Shown here: piece after piece, positions 1 to 7,284 of the stretch
Position numbering within the stretch: the first letter of the stretch is position 1
Layout of the letters: each line of letters starts with the position of its first letter
Origin: Mycobacterium rhizamassiliense
GTDB lineage: Bacteria > Actinomycetota > Actinomycetes > Mycobacteriales > Mycobacteriaceae
Reading direction: 5' to 3'
Length of the DNA stretch: 64,000 nucleotides
Assembly: GCF_900157375.1 (NCBI RefSeq)
Contig: NZ_LT721901.1
Location: 5,951,471-6,015,470, forward strand
Translations under genes and position numbers: made by a program
The notes under the pieces: generated by a model
What the model was told of the DNA's origin: nothing
The model's database searches: none
What the model saw: the letters and a program-made list of their open reading frames with translations, nothing else

Positions 1-130
1 CTGAAAGCTCGCCGAACGGCTTTTCCTCGAGCAGGTCGCGCACCGCCGACATGATCGCCTGCCGGTGTTTGTCACCGCGCCGCCGCGTGGCCGGCCCGCC
101 GGCGTCGGAGTTCTCGGCGTGGCTGGTCAT
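1..130 (-). CDS. TetR-family regulator, N-terminal part (cut by window edge)
   Basis: The 43 visible codons start at an ATG (130-128) and read MTSHAENSDAGGPATRRRGD, then a stretch ending DLLEEKPFGELS. This is the usual start of a TetR-family helix-turn-helix domain: a basic lead, first helix with AIMSAVRDLLEE, then F-x-E-LS. The rest lies outside the window. It is divergent from the P450 gene at 247, and two perfect palindromes lie between them, so it probably represses itself and the P450. In M. tuberculosis a TetR gene sits in the same place beside cyp136. The family call is good for so short a piece; the ligand cannot be read. Confidence 0.8.
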   Translation of the reverse strand, partial: MTSHAENSDAGGPATRRRGDKHRQAIMSAVRDLLEEKPFGELS

Positions 131-161
131 CCCCCGACCTTGCCCCACGCCGACGTAAAAG

Positions 162-185
162 CAAACTTGACAGCCGTCAAGTTTG
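162..185. promoter_or_regulatory. Candidate TetR operator, 10-bp inverted repeat
   Basis: CAAACTTGAC (162-171) and GTCAAGTTTG (176-185) are perfect inverted repeats around the spacer AGCC. The site is in the 116-bp gap between the divergent TetR gene and the P450 gene, where a TetR dimer would be expected to bind. Binding is inferred from symmetry and position. Confidence 0.7.
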
Positions 186-205
186 TCACGAAAGATGAAG
201 ATCGA

Positions 206-219
206 GTGACACCTGTCAC
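206..219. promoter_or_regulatory. Second palindrome in the TetR/P450 divergent promoter
   Basis: GTGACA (206-211) and TGTCAC (214-219) form a perfect 6-bp inverted repeat around CC, 20 bp from the longer palindrome and 27 bp before the P450 start. The shared half-site core TGAC/GTCA suggests a weaker second operator for the same regulator. Confidence 0.45.
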
Positions 220-246
220 CTTGTCCGGGTTCGCAAAGGAGCGTTC

Positions 247-1728
247 ATGGCCGCGACCATCAGCACCCCGCATTACCTGCTCGACCAGGCGCGTCGCCGG
301 TTGACCCCGTCGATCACCAACTTCCCCGGGATGGGCCTGCTGGAACGCCGGCTGCTGAACACCGAGTTCCCGGAGCGCAAGCTCGCGGACCCGCCGCCGG
401 GCAGCGGACTCAAGCCGGCCATCGGCGACGCGGGCCTGCCGGTGTTCGGGCACATCGTCGAGATGATGCGTGGCGGCCCCGACTACCTGAAGTTCCTTTA
501 CGAGACCAGGGGCCCGGTGGTCTTCGGCGACTCGCCGGTGCTCCCCGGCGTCTCCGCGTTGGGCCCGGACGCCGCGCAGGTCATCTACTCCAACCGCAAT
601 AAGGACTACTCGCAGCAGGGCTGGGTGCCGGTAATCGGGCCGTTCTTCCACCGCGGCCTGATGCTGCTGGATTTCGAAGAGCACATGTTCCACCGGCGGA
701 TCATGCAGGAGGCCTTCGTCCGCTCCCGCCTGGTCAGCTACGTCGGGCAGATGGACCAGGTGGTCTCCAAGACGGTCGCCAACGACTGGGCGGTCAACGA
801 TGCGCGGTTCCTGCTCTACCCGGCGATGAAGGAGCTCACCCTCGACATCGCCTCAATGGTATTCATGGGCCACGAGCCGGGCACCGACCGCGAACTGCTG
901 ACCAAGGTCAACAGCGCGTTCACCACCACCACGCGCGCGGGCAACGCGATCATCCGCACCCCGGTGCCGCCCTTCACCTGGTGGCGCGGGATCAAGGCGC
1001 GCGAGCTGCTGGAGAACTACTTCCGTGAGCGCGTCAAGGAGCAGCGCGCGAACCCCGGCAACGACCTGCTGTCGGTGTTGTGCCAGACCCAGGACGAGGA
1101 CGGCAACACATTCTCCGACGAAGACATCGTCAACCACATGATCTTCCTGATGATGGCCGCGCACGACACCTCGACGTCGACCGTGACGACCATGGCCTAC
1201 TACCTGGCGGCCAACCCGGAGTGGCAGCAGCGCTGCCGCGAGGAATCCGACCGCCTCGGCGACGGGCCGCTCGACATCGACTCGCTGGAGAAGCTTGAAT
1301 CGCTGGACCTGGTGATGAACGAGTCGATCCGGCTGGTGACGCCGGTGCAGTGGGCCATGCGGCAGACGGTGCGCGACACCGACCTGCTCGGCTACTACAT
1401 CCCCAAGGGCACCAACGTCATCGCGTTCCCGGGCCTGAACCACCGGCTGCCCGAATTGTGGACCGACCCAATGAAATTCGACCCGGAGCGATTCACCGAG
1501 CCGCGCAACGAGCACAAGCGGCACCGCTATGCGTTCACCCCGTTCGGCGGCGGCGCCCACAAGTGCATCGGAATGGTGTTCGGGCAACTCGAGATCAAGA
1601 CCATCCTGCACCGGCTGTTGCGCAAGTACCGGCTGGAGCCGCCCCGCGCGGGCTACAAGTGTGAATGGGACTACGGCGGCATGCCGGTGCCGAAGGACGG
1701 CATGCCGATTCTGTTGCGCCCGCTCTGA
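247..1728 (+). CDS. cyp136: Cytochrome P450 of the CYP136 type
   Basis: A 493-residue cytosolic P450 monooxygenase, close to the length of mycobacterial CYP136. The I-helix oxygen-binding stretch MAAHDTSTST is near residue 304, the ExxR pair is in NESIRL (E359, R362), and the haem-thiolate loop FGGGAHKCIG has the ligand Cys at 440. AAGGAG lies just before the ATG. Synteny with the TetR gene on one side and the double GntR gene, fadE22 and ligB further on supports the assignment. The substrate is unknown; a lipid, sterol or terpenoid is likely for this family, and ferredoxin partners are not encoded here. Expression is probably repressed by the divergent TetR. Confidence 0.9.
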   Translation: MAATISTPHYLLDQARRRLTPSITNFPGMGLLERRLLNTEFPERKLADPPPGSGLKPAIGDAGLPVFGHIVEMMRGGPDYLKFLYETRGPVVFGDSPVLPGVSALGPDAAQVIYSNRNKDYSQQGWVPVIGPFFHRGLMLLDFEEHMFHRRIMQEAFVRSRLVSYVGQMDQVVSKTVANDWAVNDARFLLYPAMKELTLDIASMVFMGHEPGTDRELLTKVNSAFTTTTRAGNAIIRTPVPPFTWWRGIKARELLENYFRERVKEQRANPGNDLLSVLCQTQDEDGNTFSDEDIVNHMIFLMMAAHDTSTSTVTTMAYYLAANPEWQQRCREESDRLGDGPLDIDSLEKLESLDLVMNESIRLVTPVQWAMRQTVRDTDLLGYYIPKGTNVIAFPGLNHRLPELWTDPMKFDPERFTEPRNEHKRHRYAFTPFGGGAHKCIGMVFGQLEIKTILHRLLRKYRLEPPRAGYKCEWDYGGMPVPKDGMPILLRPL

Positions 1729-1734
1729 TTTCGG

Positions 1735-2277
1735 CTAGGCGGTCGCTTGCTCGCCGCCCAGCCGGTTGGCGCAGGCGATCAGCGCGCGCAGTGCCGACTG
1801 GGTCGGGTCCGCCGCACAACCCATGGCCCACTCGGCGCGCAAACCGTCGCTGCCGCAGATGAACGTGGCGGTGGCGTCGCTCGATCGCATCTGGTGGAAC
1901 TTCACCGTCTCGATGGTGATCCCGCGCTCGTGCAGCATGGTCGTGAGCGCGGCGATCGGCCCGCTGGCGGCGGCGGTCGCGGTGCAGAGGTTGTCGCCGA
2001 TGGCGATCATCGCCCGGAAGTTGCGCGCCTGCGGGCCCAGGCGCGCGGACGACTGCTCGGGATCGGTGCACTGCCAGTGACCGAGGCGCAGGGGCCCGGC
2101 GCTGGGCCCATAGGTCGCGACGAAGCTTTCCCAGGACATCGCGTCGGCCTGCTCCCGCAGGCCGCGCGGCAGGTCCGCGCCGAAGTGCTCGCCGAACCAC
2201 GCGTTGGCCGCACACGACCGCGCGGGAGTGGGCGTGGGCGCGGTGGTGGAATTGGAAAGAGTTTGCGTTTGAGGCAC
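1735..2277 (-). CDS. Stand-alone LeuA regulatory (dimerisation) domain protein
   Basis: 180 residues with a GTG start. Residues about 90-175 resemble the C-terminal leucine-binding regulatory domain of 2-isopropylmalate synthase: a GDNLCTATAAASGPIAAL core, the segment TVKFHQMRSSDATATFI, and the closing ALRALIACANRL like the usual A-x-x-A-x-NR ending. No TIM-barrel catalytic domain is present, so it should not make isopropylmalate. It could bind leucine or related metabolites, or partner a LeuA-type enzyme; this is inference. It is convergent with cyp136 (6 bp apart). The upstream region holds a leaderless Leu/Val leader peptide and competing hairpins, the signature of branched-chain amino acid attenuation, which supports a link to that pathway. 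Confidence 0.7.
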   Translation of the reverse strand: MPQTQTLSNSTTAPTPTPARSCAANAWFGEHFGADLPRGLREQADAMSWESFVATYGPSAGPLRLGHWQCTDPEQSSARLGPQARNFRAMIAIGDNLCTATAAASGPIAALTTMLHERGITIETVKFHQMRSSDATATFICGSDGLRAEWAMGCAADPTQSALRALIACANRLGGEQATA

Positions 2278-2280
2278 GGT

Positions 2281-2383
2281 GTCGGTCTTCTCTGCTCAGT
2301 AGGAGCGACCGACGGGTAGTAGCTTCCGACCCACAGCGGGGGGTCGGTCTGGATCAGACCCCGCTGCGGGTACTGGCTACTAC
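2281..2383 (-). promoter_or_regulatory. Candidate attenuator: competing hairpins before LeuA-domain gene
   Basis: Read on the minus strand, several pairings exclude one another. GTAGTAGC/GCTACTAC (2376-2383 with 2316-2323) closes a long hairpin that also pairs CCGCTG/CAGCGG and contains AGACC/GGTCT. The alternative CCGACCC/GGGTCGG (2341-2347 with 2326-2332) is a compact 7-bp stem. GTCGGTC/GACCGAC (2307-2313 with 2281-2287) would enclose the AGAGAAGA stretch before the GTG start. The leader peptide runs into the first hairpin, so ribosome position could choose between the folds. No U-run is visible, so control could act on transcription or on translation. Confidence 0.55.
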
Positions 2384-2404
2384 GGCACTCGCGAGAAGAC
2401 GCAC
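2354..2404 (-). CDS. Leaderless leader peptide with Leu-Leu and Val-Val codons
   Basis: A 16-codon ORF starts GTG at 2404 and ends TGA at 2356-2354. It reads VRLLASAVVASTRSGV, with adjacent Leu codons (3-4) and adjacent Val codons (8-9). A -10-like TAAGGT ends 7 nt before the GTG, so transcription should begin at the start codon itself. The stop codon lies in the loop of the downstream hairpin. Short leaders rich in the regulatory amino acid are known before ilv, leu, trp and cys genes in actinobacteria. Here the next gene encodes a LeuA regulatory domain, so the match of codon content and target is meaningful. Translation has not been shown. Confidence 0.55.
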   Translation of the reverse strand: MRLLASAVVASTRSGV

Positions 2405-2411
2405 GAGCGCG

Positions 2412-2440
2412 ACCTTAGACGCCGCGTGCAGGCAGCGCAA
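2412..2440 (-). promoter_or_regulatory. Promoter for the leader peptide/LeuA-domain transcript
   Basis: On the minus strand TTGCGC (2440-2435) and TAAGGT (2417-2412) are 17 nt apart, and the leader GTG begins 7 nt after the -10 box. This fits a SigA-type promoter for a leaderless mycobacterial transcript. Confidence 0.5.
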
Positions 2441-2598
2441 CTCCGTTTCTTGCCTACCAGGAAGTTCCCAGATCCCCAGAAAACTGACAGGAAGAGTTTT
2501 CGGGCCGTTGGTTTACCTGTGTGCAATACGGCTATGCGTCCCCTGGCTAGTTGCACATGCGCCTAGTAGTTATCGATGGACAGAAGGGGCTCAAGACG

Positions 2599-2787
2599 AT
2601 GGGCACACACACCAAGAAAACACTGAAGAACACAGCAGCCGCAATTGGCGTCGCAGCGATGGTCCTGTTGCCCACCGGATGCGCGTCGGCCGCGGGTGGC
2701 GCCGGCGGCGGTGGCCTAATCGGTGGGAGTAGCGGTGGCGGCGGCCTAGGCGGCGTAGTGGGCGCGGTCACCGGCCTGCTCGGATAG
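2599..2787 (+). CDS. Small glycine-rich lipoprotein
   Basis: 62 residues. The ATG at 2599 is chosen because AAGGGG lies 9 nt upstream and the protein then begins with a basic n-region (MGTHTKKTLK), a hydrophobic helix and the lipobox LLPTGC with Cys28. After lipidation only about 35 residues remain, almost all Gly, Ser, Ala, Leu and Val (GGLIGGSSGGGGLGGVVG). It should be anchored on the outer face of the inner membrane. No enzymatic motif is present. A similar lipoprotein follows at 3143, which suggests duplication. A strong hairpin terminator lies 17 bp after the stop. Confidence 0.7.
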   Translation: MGTHTKKTLKNTAAAIGVAAMVLLPTGCASAAGGAGGGGLIGGSSGGGGLGGVVGAVTGLLG

Positions 2788-2803
2788 CAGAAACAGCAGG
2801 CGG

Positions 2804-2831
2804 CCCGCCGGGAACTCGGGCTCCCGGCGGG
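2804..2831 (+). terminator. Hairpin terminator after the first lipoprotein gene
   Basis: CCCGCCGGGA (2804-2813) and TCCCGGCGGG (2822-2831) form a perfect 10-bp stem with an 8-nt loop. There is no immediate U-tract, as is common in mycobacteria. Confidence 0.7.
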
Positions 2832-3142
2832 ACGCCTACTGTTCTGACATTTCGGCGCCTTTTCTGGGCACAATCAAATTTGCTCGCTTTGCGGTCCCAT
2901 TCGGTCGGCACGCCCGAGTAATTCACGACTAAGAAATAACCGGCGGCGGGGCGTACCGCTGATCAGCCCCGGGATTGTCACCGGCGCGGGACCCCCGGTC
3001 TTTAGACCCAGTCAATTTTGCAAAGGCCAATTCGCCCGAACTTTCAGACTCGTTCGCGTTTGCTTCGCGTGGGGTCCTTCCAGGTTGCGCGAAATAGTTG
3101 CACACTAGTCTGACAAAGGCTCGCCGACGAAGGGCACGCCCG

Positions 3143-3412
3143 ATGAACGCACCGAGCAAGAAGTCACTGGCAACAGCGTTCGCAGCGCTCATCGCGCTGC
3201 CGCTAGCCACCGGGTGTAGTTACGAGGCCATCCCCGGCGTCATCGGCGGCAGTATCGTCGGCCCGGCGATCGGCGGGGCCTCTGGAGCCGGCGGCGCCGG
3301 CGCTGCCGCCGGGGCCGGAGGCGCCGTTGGCACACACGGCGGCGTCATCCGAGGCGGCGTTCCCGCAGGCGCGCCCACGGGCGCGGGCGGCATGCTCCCG
3401 GGACTGCCGTAG
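3143..3412 (+). CDS. Second small glycine-rich lipoprotein
   Basis: 89 residues from the ATG at 3143, with AAGGGC about 8 nt upstream. The N-terminus is MNAPSKKSLA, then a hydrophobic segment and the lipobox LATGC (Cys25). The mature part has a short SYEAIPGVIGGSIVGP lead and then a long Gly/Ala-rich tract. It shares layout and composition with the lipoprotein at 2599 but has its own 355-bp upstream region, so it probably has its own promoter. It ends 4 bp from the convergent gene at 3417. Function unknown. Confidence 0.7.
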   Translation: MNAPSKKSLATAFAALIALPLATGCSYEAIPGVIGGSIVGPAIGGASGAGGAGAAAGAGGAVGTHGGVIRGGVPAGAPTGAGGMLPGLP

Positions 3413-3416
3413 CCGT

Positions 3417-4415
3417 CTAGCCGACCGGTCCGGTCGACGTCTTGAGCGGCAGATACGCCTGGATGGTCGTTCCGGTGGACGTGGTGTGCGTACGCACCAG
3501 ATCCGAGATGGCATGCACCAAGAACAGGCCGCGGCTGGCGGGGCCGGTGGGCCCCGGGTCCAGCAGCCCGACCAGCGGATCTTCCAGGCAGCCGGTGTCG
3601 CGCGCCTCGCACACCAGGTGCCCGTCATGCCGCCAGAAGGCGAGCTGGCAGGCCCCCTCGGTGTACATCAGGCTGTTGGTGGCCAGCTCGGTGGCGACCA
3701 ATTGGAGGTCGTCGATGCCATCCGCCGACAAACCGACCCAGTCGCCGTAGTTGACGGCGAACGACCGGGCCGGGCGTAGGTCCGTGGACTTCCGAACCAT
3801 GTAGGTGACCGCACCCGGGTTGACGGGCAGCGGTTGATTGCAGTTGGCCAGGATGTCGTGTGGCGCGTACTCCGAACTACGTTGCAGCGCACCGCATTTC
3901 CACACCAACGGATGAGTCGCGCGAGCGCCCGCGAGCACCTCGTCTTCCAGCCGGCCCGCGTCGTAGAGACACAACGCCGATAGCTGCCGGCCCTCGAAGG
4001 CCCCGTTGACCAGCGCTTCGTGCTGCAGGCACGCCGGCAGTTCGGCCGCGGTGCGACCGGGCCACACAACCTGGCTGACGATGCGCGCGCGTTGGTTGGA
4101 GTGTTCCTCGGCGAACGAGCCCTCCATCGCCAGGAACCTGCTCGGGTTGCGGGCCACCTCGGTGATGTCGGCCATCTGCAGGCCGGACGGCAGTGCGCCG
4201 CCGGTGCTGCCCAGCGCGTCGCGCAGCAACGCCAAATTCTCGCCGGGGACGGCGACCAGCACCGCCTCGTCCATCGACAGCCCGTCGCCGACGAAGTCGA
4301 CCACGGAGTCGAGGTATTCCCTTTGCGAGTGGTAGAGGAGCGCGGAATGGACGAAGCCTTGATGCTCGCCTTCCGTGCTCATTTCAGCGCCCCTGCTCTC
4401 CGTCACCGATGTCAA
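3417..4415 (-). CDS. MEDS-domain protein with RsbW-like ATPase domain
   Basis: 332 residues. Residues about 15-180 match the MEDS/DcmR-type sensory domain (FVHSALLYHSQREYLDSVVDF, then LVAVPGENLALLRDAL). Residues about 205-330 form a HATPase_c_2 domain of the anti-sigma/serine kinase kind, with the N-box ATELATNSLMY and a degenerate lid ending SRGLFLVHAISDLV. Such proteins usually bind an anti-anti-sigma factor or sigma factor in stress signalling; no sigma gene is next to it. An alternative ATG at 4382 (MSTEGEHQGF, preceded by AGGGG) is equally good. It is 140 bp downstream of the GntR gene and may form its own unit. Confidence 0.75.
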   Translation of the reverse strand: MTSVTESRGAEMSTEGEHQGFVHSALLYHSQREYLDSVVDFVGDGLSMDEAVLVAVPGENLALLRDALGSTGGALPSGLQMADITEVARNPSRFLAMEGSFAEEHSNQRARIVSQVVWPGRTAAELPACLQHEALVNGAFEGRQLSALCLYDAGRLEDEVLAGARATHPLVWKCGALQRSSEYAPHDILANCNQPLPVNPGAVTYMVRKSTDLRPARSFAVNYGDWVGLSADGIDDLQLVATELATNSLMYTEGACQLAFWRHDGHLVCEARDTGCLEDPLVGLLDPGPTGPASRGLFLVHAISDLVRTHTTSTGTTIQAYLPLKTSTGPVG

Positions 4416-4555
4416 CTCCCCGCCAGCCCCCTGCCGGACCCGCTATCCGCATTGCCTTTTTCTGTTCCCCCAGTTACCCATCCCCATACCCCGCGAAGGC
4501 CTTGCCTATGCAGGGCGAGACATCACAAACCAGACTCGCTTGGGCGGGAAGCGGG

Positions 4556-6007
4556 CTACAGCCACCACGAGGCAGCCGCGTCCAGGTGGCGACGGACTCG
4601 ATAGCTGGCCAAACTGTCGTCGCCGACCGCGATCGCCTCCACGATCCGAAGGTGGGCGTGCTCGACGGCCACGGCGTCATTCGGGCTGGGTAGGGCCTGT
4701 CCGGTGCTGGTCCAGTGCCGCCGGAACAACTCGACGATGATGCGCAGGAACAGGTCCAGCAGCGCGTTGCCGGCCAGCTGCGCCAGCCCGACGTGGAACC
4801 GGAACTCCTCGGTTGTGGCTTTGCGCACATCATCGGCGGTCGGGCAGCCGTCGAGGACGGCTCGGTGCGTCTCCAGAAAGGCCATTACGTCGGATTCGGC
4901 GCGCCGCTTGACCACCTTGGCGACGTTGTCGATCTCGATGGCATCCCGGACGCTGCGCAGGTCCTCTCGGCTCGGCTGGCGGTACTGGAGGTAGAGCGCG
5001 ATCGTGTCGATGCTGGCCTGCGCGTGCGGTTCGGTGACGACCAGGCCACCGCCCGGCCCGCGGCGCATCTGGGCGACCGAGTGGTACTCGAGCAACCGGA
5101 CCGCTTCGCGCAGCACCGCGCGACTCACCCGGTAGCGCTCCAGCAAAGCCGTCTCGGTGCCGAAGACCGTGCCGACCGGCCAATCGCCGGCCCCGATTTC
5201 GTCGCCAATCGTGGCGGCCAGCAGCTCGGCCGATTTGCCCCGGGACGCCTCCACATCGAGCCGCCTGCGGCGCCTGCGGCTCCGGCCGCCGTGACCGGGA
5301 TGGTGCTGCTGCAACCAGCCGGTCACGGCCTCGACGTGTCGCTCGGACAGCGTCTTGGCCCGCGCGGAATCGCCGGCGGTGACGGCGGCGACGAGCTCGG
5401 AGTGGTGCAGGTGCATATGGTCGAGCGCCTCGACGGCCTCGCTGGCCGAGCCGGCTTGCGATTGCAGGGCGTAGCGGGTGGTGAGCCGTATAAGCACGTC
5501 GATGAACAGCTGCAGGACCGGGTTCTTGGACTGCTCGGCCAGCGCGATGTGGAATTCGTCGCGCGGCATCGGCGTGCCGGGCCGCCACTGCTCCTGCTCG
5601 CGCACCACCGCGCGGAGCCGGTCGATGCCTGCCTCGTCGATCCGCTCCGCGGCAAGGGATGCCGCCAGCGGTTCGAGCACCAGGCGCGCGTTGAGCAGGT
5701 CGTCGAGCGTCGTACCCAGGTGCTCGAGATAGATGACGACGGCGCGGGTCGCGGGGCCGGCGTCGGGCTCGCAGACCAGCAGACCGCCGCCCGGTCCGCG
5801 GCGCATGCGGGCCACCTGATGGTGTTCGACGAGGCGAACCGCTTCGCGGAGCACCGATCGGCTGACCGAAAACCGTTCTTGCAGAGCGCGTTCGGAGCCC
5901 AGCGACGCACCAACGGGCCAGCCGCGGCGAACGATGTCCGCCTCGATCTCGCGTGCGATCGTCGAAGCCAATTTCGTGGGCCGCCCGCTGTCCGGATCGG
6001 TGCTCAT
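4556..6007 (-). CDS. Tandem-duplicated GntR/FadR-type regulator
   Basis: About 484 residues holding two complete FadR-like regulators in one chain. The first winged helix is at about 15-75 (FSVSRSVLREAVRLVEHHQV, MRRGPGGGLLV) followed by an all-helical FCD effector domain. The second winged helix is at about 255-320 (YRVSRAVLREAVRLLEYHSV, MRRGPGGGLVV) with another FCD domain to the end. The ATG at 6007 is preferred because it gives the length known for the M. tuberculosis orthologue (Rv3060c, about 490). One polypeptide may act as a pseudo-dimer. It lies 25 bp behind the thiolase gene on the same strand, so it may respond to an acyl-CoA from that pathway. Confidence 0.85.
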   Translation of the reverse strand: MSTDPDSGRPTKLASTIAREIEADIVRRGWPVGASLGSERALQERFSVSRSVLREAVRLVEHHQVARMRRGPGGGLLVCEPDAGPATRAVVIYLEHLGTTLDDLLNARLVLEPLAASLAAERIDEAGIDRLRAVVREQEQWRPGTPMPRDEFHIALAEQSKNPVLQLFIDVLIRLTTRYALQSQAGSASEAVEALDHMHLHHSELVAAVTAGDSARAKTLSERHVEAVTGWLQQHHPGHGGRSRRRRRRLDVEASRGKSAELLAATIGDEIGAGDWPVGTVFGTETALLERYRVSRAVLREAVRLLEYHSVAQMRRGPGGGLVVTEPHAQASIDTIALYLQYRQPSREDLRSVRDAIEIDNVAKVVKRRAESDVMAFLETHRAVLDGCPTADDVRKATTEEFRFHVGLAQLAGNALLDLFLRIIVELFRRHWTSTGQALPSPNDAVAVEHAHLRIVEAIAVGDDSLASYRVRRHLDAAASWWL

Positions 6008-6032
6008 CTCGGAGTCAACCGGGCCCGCCGTC

Positions 6033-7226
6033 TCAACACGTGAGCAGCATGCATCCCGCGACCGGTCCACCGCCGACGGAAACCACGCCGACCTCGGGAC
6101 GCCGCAGCACCTGCCGCTCCCCCGCTTCGCCGCGCAACTGCAGGCAGCCCTCGTGCAGCGCCCAGTAACCGTGCATGCGCCCCGCCGAGAGCTGGCCGCC
6201 GTAGGTGTTCAGCGGCAGCACACCGTCGCGCGCGATGCGCGTGCCGCCCTCGACGAACGGGCCTGCGTCGCCGTCGCCGCAGATCCCCAGCGCTTCCAGC
6301 CAGGCCATCGTGAGATACGTGAAACCGTCGTACAACTCGGCGACGCCGAGGTCGGCCGGCTTGAGCTCCGTGCGCGACCACATCTGCGCGGTCGCGTCCG
6401 ACATCGCCATCCTGGGGTAGTCGTCGCGGTGGAACCAGCCGCCGGCGCCGTCGGATCCACCGATCGCTTCGACGTGGACGGGCCGGTGCGGGCAGTCCGG
6501 GCCGTAGTCGGCGTGGGAGACCACGACCGCGATCGACCCGTCGATGGGCACGTCGCAGTCCAGCAACCCGAACGGCGTCGACACCAGCCGCGCACTGAGG
6601 TAGTCGGCCATCGTCATCGGATCCCGGTACACCGCAAGGGGATTCAGCGCGGCGTTGCGCCGGCCGTTGAGGGCCAGCCAGCCCAGCTGTTCTTTGGTCG
6701 TGCCATACAGATCCATGTGCCGGCGGCAATTCAGCGCCAACCAGTTCGCGGCGGAATAAGCCTGCGCCGCAACCAGATCGTTGACGTCATCCATGGCGCC
6801 GACGGCCGGCTTCGGCTCGCCCTCGGGGGTCTCGAACATCCGGGCCAGCGGCGGGGCCGGCGCGTTCTCGTCCTGCTTCACCGGGACCGTGCCGCCGAGC
6901 ATCTGGATGGTCCGGTACACCACCACATGGTGGGCGCGCTTTTCGGCGACCGCGCGGCACGCCGACATGACCGGGCTCAGCAGTCCCCCGGTTCCGAACC
7001 CGGCGCCGCAATCGGCCGCCTCGATCTGCAGTTCGGCGTTGACCTCGGCGGCCGGCGTGTCACCCAGCGTCGCGATGCCATCGACGTCGCTGGGCATCAG
7101 GCCGGCGTCGGCGATGGCGGTACGCACCGCTTCCATGGTGAGGTCTCGTCCCGGGATCCCGGTGCGCCGGCCGATTCGCGAAATGCCGATGCCGGACAGG
7201 ATCGCGTCTTTCTCGAAATACGTCAT
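6033..7226 (-). CDS. SCP-x/Ltp2-type thiolase-like protein
   Basis: 397 residues from the ATG at 7226 (MTYFEKDAILSGIG). The fold signals of SCP-x thiolases are present: ILSGIGISRIGRR at the start, ELYDGFTYLTM near 300, and the C-terminal NTYGGQLSAGRMHG. The usual nucleophilic cysteine motif (CSSG) is not seen in the expected place, where the sequence reads LSPVMSACRAVAE. This is a feature of Ltp2-like retro-aldolases that need a DUF35 partner. A DUF35 gene starts divergently 59 bp away. The likely role is carbon-carbon cleavage or acyl transfer on a CoA-bound lipid or steroid side chain; the substrate is unknown. Confidence 0.8.
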   Translation of the reverse strand: MTYFEKDAILSGIGISRIGRRTGIPGRDLTMEAVRTAIADAGLMPSDVDGIATLGDTPAAEVNAELQIEAADCGAGFGTGGLLSPVMSACRAVAEKRAHHVVVYRTIQMLGGTVPVKQDENAPAPPLARMFETPEGEPKPAVGAMDDVNDLVAAQAYSAANWLALNCRRHMDLYGTTKEQLGWLALNGRRNAALNPLAVYRDPMTMADYLSARLVSTPFGLLDCDVPIDGSIAVVVSHADYGPDCPHRPVHVEAIGGSDGAGGWFHRDDYPRMAMSDATAQMWSRTELKPADLGVAELYDGFTYLTMAWLEALGICGDGDAGPFVEGGTRIARDGVLPLNTYGGQLSAGRMHGYWALHEGCLQLRGEAGERQVLRRPEVGVVSVGGGPVAGCMLLTC

Positions 7227-7271
7227 CTGCACCGTCCGAAATCCGTCGCACGCATTGAGACCAATAAAGTG

Positions 7272-7277
7272 TACTGT
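7272..7277 (+). promoter_or_regulatory. -10 box for a leaderless DUF35 transcript
   Basis: TACTGT at 7272-7277 is followed by 7 nt and the GTG start at 7285. The box lies inside GTACTGTA, in the short divergent promoter shared with the thiolase gene. Confidence 0.45.
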
Positions 7278-7284
7278 ATTCGAC

